From: Campylobacter concisus
Lineage (GTDB): Bacteria > Campylobacterota > Campylobacteria > Campylobacterales > Campylobacteraceae
DNA: 64,000 nucleotides
Assembly: GCF_002165775.1 (NCBI RefSeq)
Contig: NZ_NDYP01000009.1
Span: 62,001-126,000 of the forward strand
Direction: 5' to 3'
Every line of letters starts with the position of its first letter. The first letter of the stretch is position 1. The notes beneath the pieces are model-generated. The model made no database searches, was not told the DNA's origin, and was given only the letters and a program-made list of their open reading frames with translations. Made by a program: the position numbers and the translations under genes. Positions 8,853-17,826 of the stretch are shown piece after piece.

Positions 8853-9473
8853 ATGCTTAATAAAATCGTCATTACAAGCGATTTTGAAAATTTAAAAGCC
8901 AAACTTGAAGATGAGTTTGGCATTAATAATTTAAGATTTTATGTAAGTGATGATTTTTTGCTAGAAAACGCAAAAGAGGTCATCACAGAAGCATACATTG
9001 CTGAAAAAGATGAAAAAATTTTAGTAATACATGCTAATTCTTTTAGGACAGAGGCTCAAAATGCACTTTTAAAGATCATCGAAGAGCCTCCAAGAAATAT
9101 CAAATTTATAATAGCTGCGCAGAGTAAAAATTTACTTCTACCAACGATTAGATCAAGAATGCTCATAGAAAATAATCTCACAAAAAAGCCAAAAATAACT
9201 CTTGATCTAAATTTAAAATCTCTTAGCCTAAAAGAGCTAACAATCTTTATCGATCAAAAGATCGCAGACGAGCAAGCACAGAAATTTAGCAAAAACGAGC
9301 TAAAAGAGCTTGTTGGAGTTATCGTGACAAAGGCAGTTGATGCTGGGTATAAATTTAGCGGCGAGGAGATGGATTATTTTTTCTCGCTTATCAAGCTTGC
9401 GGATCTAAATGCCAAGTCTCACGCCGTGCTAACGCCGCTACTGCTTACTATATTTCAAAAAGGACGACGTTGA
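8853..9473 (+). CDS. holB: DNA polymerase III delta' subunit
   Basis: The 206-residue clamp-loader subunit begins directly after the hobA stop. The stretch AQNALLKIIEEPPRNIKFI is the hallmark of the clamp-loader family, and SRM(L) replaces the SRC box. No P-loop is present, as expected for delta'. The protein is much shorter than E. coli HolB (about 330 residues), which is usual for epsilonproteobacteria. Placing it beside hobA puts two replication proteins in one transcript. Confidence 0.87.
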   Translation: MLNKIVITSDFENLKAKLEDEFGINNLRFYVSDDFLLENAKEVITEAYIAEKDEKILVIHANSFRTEAQNALLKIIEEPPRNIKFIIAAQSKNLLLPTIRSRMLIENNLTKKPKITLDLNLKSLSLKELTIFIDQKIADEQAQKFSKNELKELVGVIVTKAVDAGYKFSGEEMDYFFSLIKLADLNAKSHAVLTPLLLTIFQKGRR

Positions 9474-10609
9474 AATTTTACAAGATAAATAACAAAAGCG
9501 ACTTTGATGAAATTTGCAAAGCTATCTCACCAAGTCCTGCTGGCATTAAGCTCATGCATGAAAAGAGCGAGATAAATTTTATTTACATAGATGAGATAAA
9601 AACCCCAGCGGCAAATATCCTAAAGCAAGATGCATTAAGTGTTGGGGCTGAGCTTGTGACACACAAAGATACGATTTTGGGCCGTGAGAGTCTAAATAAA
9701 GCATTGCTAATGGCGACAAATGCACAGCTTAGACAGCTAGCTAAAAAAGAAAAGCTACAAGACTTTGGACTTAAAAATTTAGCAGCCTTTTTAGAGACAA
9801 AATTTATAAAGCCAATAAAGCCTCTTATAATGGGCGTTGCAAATATAAACACAGATAGCTTTAACGAACAAAGCCGCATAAATACGCAAAATGGTATCTC
9901 AAAAATAGAATACATGATAGAAGCAGGTGCAGACTATATCGACCTTGGTGGCGTTAGTTCAAGGCCTGGGAGCGAGTACTGCGGTCGCGAAGAGGAATTT
10001 AGGCGCATAAAAGATATCGTGGAGGAAATTTACAAGCTAAATTTACATGAAAAGGCGAAATTTAGCCTTGATAGCTTTGATCCTTATTGTCTTGAATTTG
10101 CTCTAAATCACGGCTTTAAAATGATAAATGACATCACGGCAAATGCCTCACTTGCCACGCTTGCGGCGCGATATGACGCTGAGTTTTGCATGATGCATAT
10201 GCAAGGCGATCCTGCGACTATGCAGGTCGCACCAAAATATAATGACTTAATCGGCGAGATAGCAGACTTTTTTGAGCAAAAGATAGCCCTAGCAAAGGAG
10301 CTTGGTGCCAAAAAGCTTGTGCTTGATGTGGGTATTGGCTTTGGCAAGACAGCTGAGCAAAATTTATTGCTTATCAAGCATTTGGAGCATTTTTTGAAAT
10401 TTGAGTGCCCACTACTAGTTGGTGCCAGCCGCAAATCAGTTATAAATCATTACAGTCCAAGTGAGGTTAAAGACCGTTTACCAGGCTCGCTTTACCTACA
10501 CTTAAAGGCCTTCGAAAACGGCGCACATATCATCCGTACACACGACGTGGCCGAGCATAAGCAGCTTTTTAATATGCATGAGGCGATGAGTCAAGCCACG
10601 CTTTGGTAG
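9470..10609 (+). CDS. folP: Dihydropteroate synthase
   Basis: This 379-residue enzyme condenses p-aminobenzoate with dihydropterin pyrophosphate in folate synthesis and is the sulfonamide target. The DHPS core starts near residue 118 (IMGVANINTDSF) and includes ADYIDLGGVSSRPGS, FCMMHMQGDP, LDVGIGFGKT and LLVGASRKS. About 115 N-terminal residues precede the core, an extension typical of Campylobacter and Helicobacter DHPS. The start is a TTG overlapping the holB stop by four bases, so expression is coupled. Confidence 0.94.
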   Translation: MKFYKINNKSDFDEICKAISPSPAGIKLMHEKSEINFIYIDEIKTPAANILKQDALSVGAELVTHKDTILGRESLNKALLMATNAQLRQLAKKEKLQDFGLKNLAAFLETKFIKPIKPLIMGVANINTDSFNEQSRINTQNGISKIEYMIEAGADYIDLGGVSSRPGSEYCGREEEFRRIKDIVEEIYKLNLHEKAKFSLDSFDPYCLEFALNHGFKMINDITANASLATLAARYDAEFCMMHMQGDPATMQVAPKYNDLIGEIADFFEQKIALAKELGAKKLVLDVGIGFGKTAEQNLLLIKHLEHFLKFECPLLVGASRKSVINHYSPSEVKDRLPGSLYLHLKAFENGAHIIRTHDVAEHKQLFNMHEAMSQATLW

Positions 10610-10632
10610 GGTGCTTGGCTAAAAGAGGCTAG

Positions 10633-11493
10633 ATGAAAAATTTACTTCCGCCACCTTGGATCAAATTTCCCCATATCGATCCATTTTCTATCGGTTGGAG
10701 GATGGGCGCTGGTGAGGATTATAAGTTTAAATTTAATGACTGGCTAAAATCGCTAAGTCAAGATGAATATAGCGAGCATCGGCGGCTTTTTGCTGAGCCT
10801 GCGACGTGGCGTGGATACTGGGATGAGACGCTTGGAGGCGACGAAAGTGCGCTTTTTATCAACGATGACTTTGTTATAGACCTTTGGGAGCATGAGCCTA
10901 GATATGAGTTAAAATGGCTTAAAAAGCGCTATAACGCTGGAAAATCGGATAAATTTCTTCTATTTTGGGGTCATCAAAAGAGTGCAGGTATAAGTGCAAG
11001 CTGTCTTAGTCAGTGGTACGCCTCTGGCTTTTGGCAAGATGAAACTAGATACCTTTGCGCTGAGCAATATATGATGGCTAAAAAGGCTGAGTGCTTTGGC
11101 GATAAAGAGACTTTGGAGAAAATTTTATCCGCTAAAGATCCAGTGCATATGAAGGCGCTTGGCAGGCAGGTGCGTGGCTTTGACGCTAAGATCTGGGACG
11201 AGGTCAAATTTAACGTCGTGCTAAATGCGAGCTATTTAAAATTTAGCCAAAATGCCCCTTTGCGAGACTTTTTGCTCCAAACTGGGAGTAAAGTTTTGGT
11301 TGAGGCAAGCCCAGTTGATAAAATTTGGGGCATAGGTTTGTCCGCAAGCGATGAAAATGCGCAAAATCCTATGAAATGGCGAGGGCAAAATTTGCTTGGC
11401 TTTGCGCTGATGAGGGCGAGGGATGAGATAGCAAATGTCTATAAAAATGTCCATCTTTGTGACGCAAGAGAGCTAAATTTGGATCATTTATAA
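10633..11493 (+). CDS. NADAR/YbiA-family N-glycosidase-like protein
   Basis: Residues about 110-280 of this 286-residue protein form a NADAR domain, shown by LSQWY...F, AEQYMMAKKAECFGD, the ALGRQVRGFD turn, VLVEASP.D.IWGIGL and the closing GQNLLGFALM..R. Family members remove riboflavin intermediates (YbiA/RibX) or reverse ADP-ribosylation. The first 105 residues form a separate domain (WRMGAGEDYKF, WRGYWDE) that I do not recognise by function. No ADP-ribosyltransferase toxin lies beside it; it sits between folP and ligA. The substrate is unknown. Confidence 0.85.
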   Translation: MKNLLPPPWIKFPHIDPFSIGWRMGAGEDYKFKFNDWLKSLSQDEYSEHRRLFAEPATWRGYWDETLGGDESALFINDDFVIDLWEHEPRYELKWLKKRYNAGKSDKFLLFWGHQKSAGISASCLSQWYASGFWQDETRYLCAEQYMMAKKAECFGDKETLEKILSAKDPVHMKALGRQVRGFDAKIWDEVKFNVVLNASYLKFSQNAPLRDFLLQTGSKVLVEASPVDKIWGIGLSASDENAQNPMKWRGQNLLGFALMRARDEIANVYKNVHLCDARELNLDHL

Positions 11494-11534
11494 AGTATGT
11501 TTAAGATAAAATGCGGTGTAAATTTGGAGCAAAA

Positions 11535-13478
11535 ATGACAAAACAAGAGTACGAACGAGCAATAGATACGCTAAATGCGTGGGCAAAGGCCTACTACGAC
11601 GATGACGAGCCACTTGCAAGCGACGAGGAATACGACGCACTATATCACGCGGTTTTAGCCTTCGAGCAGGCAAATCCAAGCGAAATTTCTATCTTTTCAC
11701 CTACAAAACGCGTGGGTGGTACTGTAAAAGAGGGCTTTAGTAAGGCCAATCACATCAAACGCATGTGGAGTATGGAAGATATCTTTGATCTAGCCGAGCT
11801 TGATGCGTGGCTAAAACGCGGCGAGAAAGAAAATTTAACTTTTGTAGCTGAGCCTAAATTTGACGGAGCGAGTTTAAATTTGCTCTATGAAAATGGCGTT
11901 TTAGTTAGGGCGATAACAAGAGGCGACGGCGTTACAGGCGAGGATGTGACACTAAATGCAAGGACCATTAGCTCGGTGCCAAAGAGCATTAGCTACAAAG
12001 GACTTATCGAAATTCGAGGCGAAGTCGTCATAAGAAAAGATGACTTTGAGCTACTAAATGCAGAGCGCGCAAAAGATGGCGAGGCGCCGCTTTCAAACCC
12101 TAGAAACGCTGCAGCTGGCAGTCTAAGACAGCTTGATGGTGCGGTGACTGCTAAAAGAAAGCTACTTTTTATACCTTGGGGTGTGGGCGAGCAGAGCCTT
12201 GGGCTAAAAGATCACAGCGAGGTGATGAAATTTGTGCGTGATCTTGGCTTTGAAAGAGATGATTTTTTCAAAATTTTAAAAAAAGACGAGCTTGAGGCTG
12301 CGTACAACGAGCTTTTGGCAAATCGTGACTCAAAAAGTGTGATGATGGATGGTATGGTGATACGTGTAAATGACCTTACGCGCTGCGAAGAGCTAGGCTA
12401 TACGGTCAAATTTCCAAAATTTATGGTGGCGTTTAAATTTCCAGCCATTGAAAAGGTGACTAGGCTAAAAGATGTCGCACTTCAAGTTGGCAGAAGCGGC
12501 GTAGTAACGCCTGTTGGCGTGCTTGATGAGGTAAATATCGATGGTGCAAATGTAAAATCCGCCACACTTCATAACTTTGACGAGATCGAGCGCCTTGGCG
12601 TTATGAAAAACGACTATATCGGTATCATCCGCTCAGGTGATGTTATACCAAAGATAACAAAGGTTTATAAGGATAGGCGAGATGGCAGCGAGCAAGCGAT
12701 TGATAGGCCTAAATTTTGCCCAGTTTGCGGCTCGCACCTGCTTGATGAGGGAGCGTTTTTAAAGTGTCAAAATTTAAGCTGCAGGGCAAGAGTGGTGGGC
12801 TCTATCATCCACTATGCGTCGAAAAAATGCCTAAACATCGACGGCCTTGGCGATGCGATCGTAAATTTACTATTTGATAAGGGGCTAATTTCCTGCATAA
12901 AAGATATCTACGGCCTTAAATTTGATGATCTCATTGCGCTTGAGGGTTTTAAAGAGAAAAAGGTAAATAATCTTTTAAATGCTATCGAAGCTAGCAAAGG
13001 TGCGGAGCTATCGCGCTTTATCACGGGTCTTGGCTGCGAGCACATCGGCGAAGTGGCGGCTAAAAAGCTTGCAAGTAGCTTTGGGCTAGGCTGGCTTGAT
13101 GCTAGTTTTGAAGAGCTTGTCTCGCTTGAAGGCTTTGGCGTGGAGATGGCAAATAGCTTGATAGACTTTGCCGAGGTAAATAGGGACGAAATTTTAGCTC
13201 TTAGTCAGATCGTGCAACCAAGCGTAACGCAGGTGCAAAGCATCTCAAATGCGCTAAGTGGCAAAACGGTGGTGATAACTGGCACGCTAAGTCGCCCAAG
13301 AGATGAGATAAAGGCTGAGCTTGAGAGTTTTGGCGCAAAGGTTTCAAGCTCAGTTTCTAAAAAAACAGACTTCGTGCTAGCTGGCGAGGAGGCTGGCAGT
13401 AAGCTTGATAAAGCAAATGAGCTAGGCGTGCGAGTGATCGATGAGAGCGAATATGAGAGGCTAAAACTTGAGGCTTGA
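11535..13478 (+). CDS. ligA: NAD-dependent DNA ligase
   Basis: The 647-residue LigA seals nicks in replication and repair. It has the adenylation domain with the catalytic lysine in EPKFDGAS, an OB fold with VGRSGVVTPV, a four-cysteine zinc finger (CPVCGSHL...CQNLSCRA), helix-hairpin-helix repeats and a C-terminal BRCT domain (GKTVVITGTLSRPRDE). I prefer ATG 11535, preceded by GGAG at 11526-11529, over an in-frame ATG 24 bases upstream that would add MRCKFGAK. It is followed by tlyA with an 11-base overlap. Confidence 0.96.
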   Translation: MTKQEYERAIDTLNAWAKAYYDDDEPLASDEEYDALYHAVLAFEQANPSEISIFSPTKRVGGTVKEGFSKANHIKRMWSMEDIFDLAELDAWLKRGEKENLTFVAEPKFDGASLNLLYENGVLVRAITRGDGVTGEDVTLNARTISSVPKSISYKGLIEIRGEVVIRKDDFELLNAERAKDGEAPLSNPRNAAAGSLRQLDGAVTAKRKLLFIPWGVGEQSLGLKDHSEVMKFVRDLGFERDDFFKILKKDELEAAYNELLANRDSKSVMMDGMVIRVNDLTRCEELGYTVKFPKFMVAFKFPAIEKVTRLKDVALQVGRSGVVTPVGVLDEVNIDGANVKSATLHNFDEIERLGVMKNDYIGIIRSGDVIPKITKVYKDRRDGSEQAIDRPKFCPVCGSHLLDEGAFLKCQNLSCRARVVGSIIHYASKKCLNIDGLGDAIVNLLFDKGLISCIKDIYGLKFDDLIALEGFKEKKVNNLLNAIEASKGAELSRFITGLGCEHIGEVAAKKLASSFGLGWLDASFEELVSLEGFGVEMANSLIDFAEVNRDEILALSQIVQPSVTQVQSISNALSGKTVVITGTLSRPRDEIKAELESFGAKVSSSVSKKTDFVLAGEEAGSKLDKANELGVRVIDESEYERLKLEA

Positions 13479-14181
13479 TAACTACGTCGCAAGCGTTTTA
13501 AACATCAGTAGAAACAAGGCGAGCGAGCTAATAAAATCTGGCAAGGTGCTAGCAGATGGCGAAATTTGCACCAAGGTTTCAAGCGAGGTTAGTGAAGCTA
13601 AAATTTCGCTGCTAGATGAAATTTACGTTGGGCGAGGCGCGCTTAAACTAAAGAGTTTTTTAAAAGCAATGAAATTTGAATTAACTGGTAAAAACGCACT
13701 TGATATCGGAAGCTCAACAGGTGGCTTTATGCAAATTTTACTTGAAAGCGGCGTAAAGAGCGTGACTGGTGTAGATGTGGGTACTAATCAGCTTGACGAT
13801 AGTTTAAGAAGCGATGAGCGGGTAAAAATTTATGAGAAAACTGACGTCAGAGAGTTTGCTAAGCAAGAGCAAGGTAAATTTGATCTAATAACCTGCGACG
13901 TGAGCTTTATCTCTTTGGATGAAATTTTGCCAGCTATTTGCCAGCTTGCAAACGAGAATTCGCTCATTATAACGCTTTTTAAACCGCAGTTTGAAGTGGG
14001 CGTTGGTATAAAACGCAACAAAAAAGGCGTTGTCACTGACGCTAAGGCTGTAAATTTAGCGATGAAGCGCTTTGAAGTGCTAGCAAGCAGCTTGAAATTT
14101 GAACTGATAGCTTGCAAAGAGTGCGAGGTCAAAGGAAAGGAAGGAAATGCCGAATTTTTCTACGCTTTTAACAAAAGATAA
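13468..14181 (+). CDS. tlyA: TlyA-family rRNA 2'-O-methyltransferase (haemolysin A family)
   Basis: The 237-residue protein combines an N-terminal S4 RNA-binding domain (residues 1-60: MRLDNYVASVLNISRNKASE) with a Rossmann SAM-dependent methyltransferase domain (ALDIGSSTGGFMQILLESG, ITCDVSFISL). In Campylobacter and mycobacteria TlyA methylates ribosomal RNA and affects capreomycin susceptibility. Translation probably starts at TTG 13468 inside the ligA end. The tail overlaps ribF by 35 bases. Confidence 0.93.
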   Translation: MRLDNYVASVLNISRNKASELIKSGKVLADGEICTKVSSEVSEAKISLLDEIYVGRGALKLKSFLKAMKFELTGKNALDIGSSTGGFMQILLESGVKSVTGVDVGTNQLDDSLRSDERVKIYEKTDVREFAKQEQGKFDLITCDVSFISLDEILPAICQLANENSLIITLFKPQFEVGVGIKRNKKGVVTDAKAVNLAMKRFEVLASSLKFELIACKECEVKGKEGNAEFFYAFNKR

Positions 14182-15001
14182 TATCACTGCCGTTGCGATC
14201 GGGCACTTTGACGGCGTACATAGGGGACACAAGCAGCTTCTAAAGCAGCTTGGCGAGTTTGGCGGACTTGTCGTGATCGATAAGAATAAAGCCAACATTA
14301 CGCCAAAGCTAAAGCGAGCCGAATACTCAAACTATCCTTGCTTTTTATATGATTTTGACACCATTAAAGGGCTTAGCGGCGAGGAATTTATCACATTGCT
14401 AAAACATGATTTTAAAAATTTAAAAAAGATCGTTGTTGGGTTTGATTTTAGATTTGGCAGAAATAGAGCGTGGGATAAGCACGATTTGAAAAGAATTTTT
14501 GATGGCGAGGTAGTTGTCGTTGATGAGGTTTGCTACGATGGTATGGGCGTGCATAGCTCAGCCATTAGGGAGCTAATACGTCAGGGCAACATTGAAGAGG
14601 CAAACAGGCTAATAGGCAGGGAGTACTCGATCGAGGGAAATGTGATAAAAGGGCAGGGCATCGGCGCAAAAGAGCTAGTTGCTACGCTAAATTTAGAGAT
14701 CAAAAGCTATCTTTTGCCGCGCGAGGGCGTCTATGCGACAAGAACTAGGATGGGCTCATACACCTATGGCTCGGTCACATTTATAGGTAATAGGCTTAGC
14801 ACAGATGGAAATTTTAGTGTCGAGACGCACATCTTAGACGAGATCGCGCCAAAAGTAACGAAGCACGTTGCCGTTTGCTTCATAAAACGCCTAAGAGATA
14901 ATAAAAAATTTAATAATCTTAGCGAGCTAAAAGAGCAGATAAAGCGTGATATAAACGAGGCTAGACAGTGCGTGGGCGTGTGCGATCTCTTTTTTGGATA
15001 G
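14147..15001 (+). CDS. ribF: Bifunctional riboflavin kinase / FAD synthetase
   Basis: The 284-residue enzyme converts riboflavin to FMN and then FAD. The N-terminal nucleotidyltransferase has the GHFDGVHRGHKQLL motif (residues 18-31); the riboflavin kinase half starts near residue 160 (IEGNVIKGQGIGAKELVATLN). Many Campylobacter annotations place ribF directly after tlyA. The start overlaps the end of tlyA by 35 bases. Confidence 0.93.
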   Translation: MPNFSTLLTKDNITAVAIGHFDGVHRGHKQLLKQLGEFGGLVVIDKNKANITPKLKRAEYSNYPCFLYDFDTIKGLSGEEFITLLKHDFKNLKKIVVGFDFRFGRNRAWDKHDLKRIFDGEVVVVDEVCYDGMGVHSSAIRELIRQGNIEEANRLIGREYSIEGNVIKGQGIGAKELVATLNLEIKSYLLPREGVYATRTRMGSYTYGSVTFIGNRLSTDGNFSVETHILDEIAPKVTKHVAVCFIKRLRDNKKFNNLSELKEQIKRDINEARQCVGVCDLFFG

Positions 15002-15036
15002 ACGATGAGATACTTTGACGGATACGGAGCTGGTAT

Positions 15037-15741
15037 ATGAGAGATGAAATTTTTAAAGAGCCTATAAGTAAGCAGTTCGAGTTTGACGACTTTGTGGCGA
15101 GCGTATTTGATGATATGATCTCGCGCTCGGTGCCGTTTTACGATGTGAGCTCAAATCTAAATGCAAAGCTACTAGCTAAAATTTTGCCAAAAGATGCAAG
15201 TGTATGCGACCTTGGCTGCTCGACGGCAAATAGCCTACTTTTACTAAATAACCTTAGAAACGACCTCGTGCTAAGTGGCGTGGATAACTCTGAAGCTATG
15301 CTAGCAAATGCCAAAAATAAGGCAAAGGCTTATGGAGCAAAGATAAAATTTTTGCTTGATGATATTTTAAAGTGTGAGCTAGTGGACTTTGACGCAGTTT
15401 TGGCAAACTATACTTTGCAGTTTATCAGACCGCCAAAAAGAGCTGATCTGGTGCAAAAAATTTATAACGGACTAAATGAAAATGGCGTCTTTTTGTTTAG
15501 TGAAAAGATCATCTTTGAAGATAAAAAACTTACTAAAAGCGTCATAGAAATTTATGAAGACTACAAACAAGCACAAGGCTACTCACGCTATGAGATCGCT
15601 CAAAAAAGAGAGGCACTTGAAAATGTACTGGTGCCATACACCGAAGAAGAAAATAGAAGCTTAGCCCTAAATGCTGGCTTTAAGCGAGTCGAGAGCACAT
15701 TTAAATGGGGAAATTTTATGAGCTTCATTGCATTTAAGTAA
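15037..15741 (+). CDS. cmoA: Carboxy-S-adenosyl-L-methionine synthase
   Basis: The 234-residue methyltransferase-fold enzyme makes carboxy-SAM from SAM and prephenate for the wobble cmo5U34 modification of tRNA. It shows the CmoA start (PISKQFEFDDFVASVFDDMISRSVP), the SAM loop VCDLGCSTANS and ANYTLQFI. The partner cmoB is at 31314-32183, so the pathway is complete in this window but split. It is the last gene of the plus-strand housekeeping run; an AT-rich gap follows. Confidence 0.92.
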   Translation: MRDEIFKEPISKQFEFDDFVASVFDDMISRSVPFYDVSSNLNAKLLAKILPKDASVCDLGCSTANSLLLLNNLRNDLVLSGVDNSEAMLANAKNKAKAYGAKIKFLLDDILKCELVDFDAVLANYTLQFIRPPKRADLVQKIYNGLNENGVFLFSEKIIFEDKKLTKSVIEIYEDYKQAQGYSRYEIAQKREALENVLVPYTEEENRSLALNAGFKRVESTFKWGNFMSFIAFK

Positions 15742-15827
15742 AATTTTCATTTAAAAAGTGGTTATTTTTATAAATTTAAGCTAAATAATATATATATAGT
15801 TACACATAAAAAATAAGGATATTTTTT

Positions 15828-16469
15828 ATGGAACTAATACTGCAACGCATTATAGATGAAGTGAGTAAAAATTTTGGTAAAGAATTTTTAGAACACTATC
15901 TGTCTGGTAGCTTTGGCTCTATGAGTAAAAGTGAAACGGAAATTCTTATATTTCATCTACTTTCAAAACATTTTGAAATTTCATCAAACTACGAAATATC
16001 AAATTTATTAAAAATAAGCGAAACAAAGGTAAAGAATTTAACTTTAAATGCCCATTTAAGGTATCCAAGACAAAGTGGAGATGAAATAGTTAGAGAAACT
16101 CTTGTAGATATTGCTAAAAAATTTAGTGCAATCTATGATGAGCAAAATGGTGAAGTTAAAATTCATATACAAAGTAGTGTTCAAAAGCGCGAAATGATAA
16201 ATGCAATAAATAAACTTGGTTCGTTTGCTGATTATGGCTTAAATAATGAAATTCTAAAAATCAGAATAAATACTTTATTTTCTTTATTTGAAAAGTTTCT
16301 AGATAAAGAAAAATTTAAAGACACTGTTCAGACTTATCTCAAAGATAAAAAACTAAATGAAAAACAGTTTTTTGATGCACTTAATAATAGCCAAAGATTT
16401 ATAGGAATGATAAAAAGATCTAATATAAAAATTAGTTATGTGATAAATACAATATTAAATTTTATTTAA
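15828..16469 (+). CDS. Hypothetical protein with LuxR/sigma-region-4-like HTH
   Basis: I do not recognise this 213-residue protein as a named family. Residues about 33-75 (SKSETEILIFHLLSK, then NYEISNLLKISETKVKNL) fit the pattern of a LuxR or sigma-70 region 4 helix-turn-helix: an acidic E-T-E-I-L helix, a short linker and a recognition helix. The remaining 130 residues look alpha-helical and basic, with no signal peptide or membrane segment. It is first in the islet and 10 bases upstream of the next gene, so a regulatory role is plausible but unproven. An AAGGA ribosome-binding site precedes the ATG. Confidence 0.7.
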   Translation: MELILQRIIDEVSKNFGKEFLEHYLSGSFGSMSKSETEILIFHLLSKHFEISSNYEISNLLKISETKVKNLTLNAHLRYPRQSGDEIVRETLVDIAKKFSAIYDEQNGEVKIHIQSSVQKREMINAINKLGSFADYGLNNEILKIRINTLFSLFEKFLDKEKFKDTVQTYLKDKKLNEKQFFDALNNSQRFIGMIKRSNIKISYVINTILNFI

Positions 16470-16479
16470 AGGAGTTGTT

Positions 16480-17124
16480 GTGAAGACTATAGGAAAAATT
16501 TTAGTCTTATCTGTTCTTGGTATGGTTGTACTTGTTACTGTTGTGTATATGTTTGGTTTAAACCAGCCTACTATACGTTACGGCAGTAGTATAGTTGAGG
16601 GGTATACTGTTTTTCAGATAGAAATGCCATCTGAAAAAGGCACAGTAGATGATGTTATTGTAAACGATGGTAATTGCCCAATAGAAAGATTTAAAAAAGC
16701 AGACCAACGTAAATTGAGAGCTTATGCAGAGAAATATCCTGACCTTGTTGTGAATAGCGAACAACATAGCAATTTTATAGAAAAGATGAACGGGTATGTT
16801 TTTGATAATCTAAATGGCAAGTATGATCTATTTAATGGAGGAGCGCAGATATCAGATACAGCTACTGGAAGTAATAGTAAGTATTTAGTCGTACTTAATG
16901 CTAAAAACGGGGGAAAGGTTCCTTTTTTCGACATAAAATATAAAACAAAGGAAGCTGATGAATTTTTTGATTTATTAAGTGATGATTCAAGAGCTTTATA
17001 TGTTGATGTTTTCCCGTCCAATAGCGTGCAAATCGTTGTTAAATGCTATAAAGATGAGCTGAAAAAAATGGTGGTCAAGACAAGCAATGGTGACTTTGAT
17101 TATGATTTAAGCAAAATAAGATAA
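16480..17124 (+). CDS. Membrane-anchored protein of unknown family (tandem paralogue 1)
   Basis: The 214-residue protein starts at GTG 16480 after a good AAAGGAG site. One N-terminal hydrophobic segment (about residues 7-25) suggests a signal anchor with the rest in the periplasm. It shares a pattern with the next gene: DVIVNDGNC near residue 60, YAEKYP, LSDDSRALYVDVFP, a late Cys (VVKCYKDE) and a terminal NGDFDY. The two conserved cysteines could form a disulfide. No known domain is recognised. Confidence 0.75.
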   Translation: MKTIGKILVLSVLGMVVLVTVVYMFGLNQPTIRYGSSIVEGYTVFQIEMPSEKGTVDDVIVNDGNCPIERFKKADQRKLRAYAEKYPDLVVNSEQHSNFIEKMNGYVFDNLNGKYDLFNGGAQISDTATGSNSKYLVVLNAKNGGKVPFFDIKYKTKEADEFFDLLSDDSRALYVDVFPSNSVQIVVKCYKDELKKMVVKTSNGDFDYDLSKIR

Positions 17125-17131
17125 AGCCATG

Positions 17132-17138
17132 AAAAAAA
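17132..17138 (+). repeat. A7 homopolymer at a lipoprotein start
   Basis: An ATG at 17129 is followed by seven adenines and then TAGAATAA, so reading from this ATG stops after five codons. With eight adenines the same ATG would read MKKNRIILLL and join the downstream frame, giving a textbook lipoprotein signal peptide. The tract is therefore a candidate slippage or phase-variation site, or an assembly error. Confidence 0.7.
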
Positions 17139-17178
17139 TAGAATAATTTTATTACTAGTATGCATATTAAGCATAGTT

Positions 17179-17826
17179 TTGGTAGGTTGTACAGATGGTG
17201 AAAATTCAAATAAAAATTCTCAAATAAAAGATAAAATACAAGAGAGCTCAAATAAAGTAAAAGAGAAAATAGAGCAAGTTTTAAATAAGATAGAAGTGCC
17301 TGAGATTAAATTTATTCAAGGCGAACATTGGATTTTTAAAACTCCTATATATAAAATAGCTATAACCGCTAAAGAAGATAATACAGTTATAAACGATGTT
17401 GTTGTTAATCGTGGAAATTGTATAGTAGATAAATATCGTGGCATTAACTCAAAAAAAGCACAAGAGTATGCTAATAAATATCCACAAAATGTGAAAATTG
17501 CATCCGAAAAACAGCAGAATGAGGGTAGTTTATTTCATGATATTGTAATGGTTGATAAGAATAAAGGAATACTTCTTGTAGATACAAAAAATAATGAAAA
17601 AATCATAGCAAGGAGTAGTATTTACAAGGCTGATAAAGAGAATATAGCTTATTTGCAAAATTTAAATGATGAGTCAAGAAGCTTATATATTGATGTATTT
17701 CCTTTAAAATTAGATTTTGCTGGAAAATATGAGCTAACAATCAATTGTGATATAGGTGATATCTTGGAAGTTATTTTAAAAACAAATGGTGGTGATTTTA
17801 AATACACGCCAACTAGGAGATATTAG
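17179..17826 (+). CDS. Putative lipoprotein, tandem paralogue 2, start out of frame
   Basis: The open frame begins only at TTG 17179 and gives 215 residues starting MVGCTDGEN. Upstream in the same frame, back to a TAA at 17122-17124, the codons spell a hydrophobic helix ending in the perfect lipobox LVGC (Cys at 17188-17190), but the only ATG (17129) is in another frame because of the A7 tract. The mature part matches the previous gene: NDVVVNRGNC, YANKYP, LNDESRSLYIDVFP, a Cys in TINCD and NGGDFKY. Function is unknown; a cell-envelope lipoprotein is the likely product when in frame. Confidence 0.72.
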   Translation: MVGCTDGENSNKNSQIKDKIQESSNKVKEKIEQVLNKIEVPEIKFIQGEHWIFKTPIYKIAITAKEDNTVINDVVVNRGNCIVDKYRGINSKKAQEYANKYPQNVKIASEKQQNEGSLFHDIVMVDKNKGILLVDTKNNEKIIARSSIYKADKENIAYLQNLNDESRSLYIDVFPLKLDFAGKYELTINCDIGDILEVILKTNGGDFKYTPTRRY

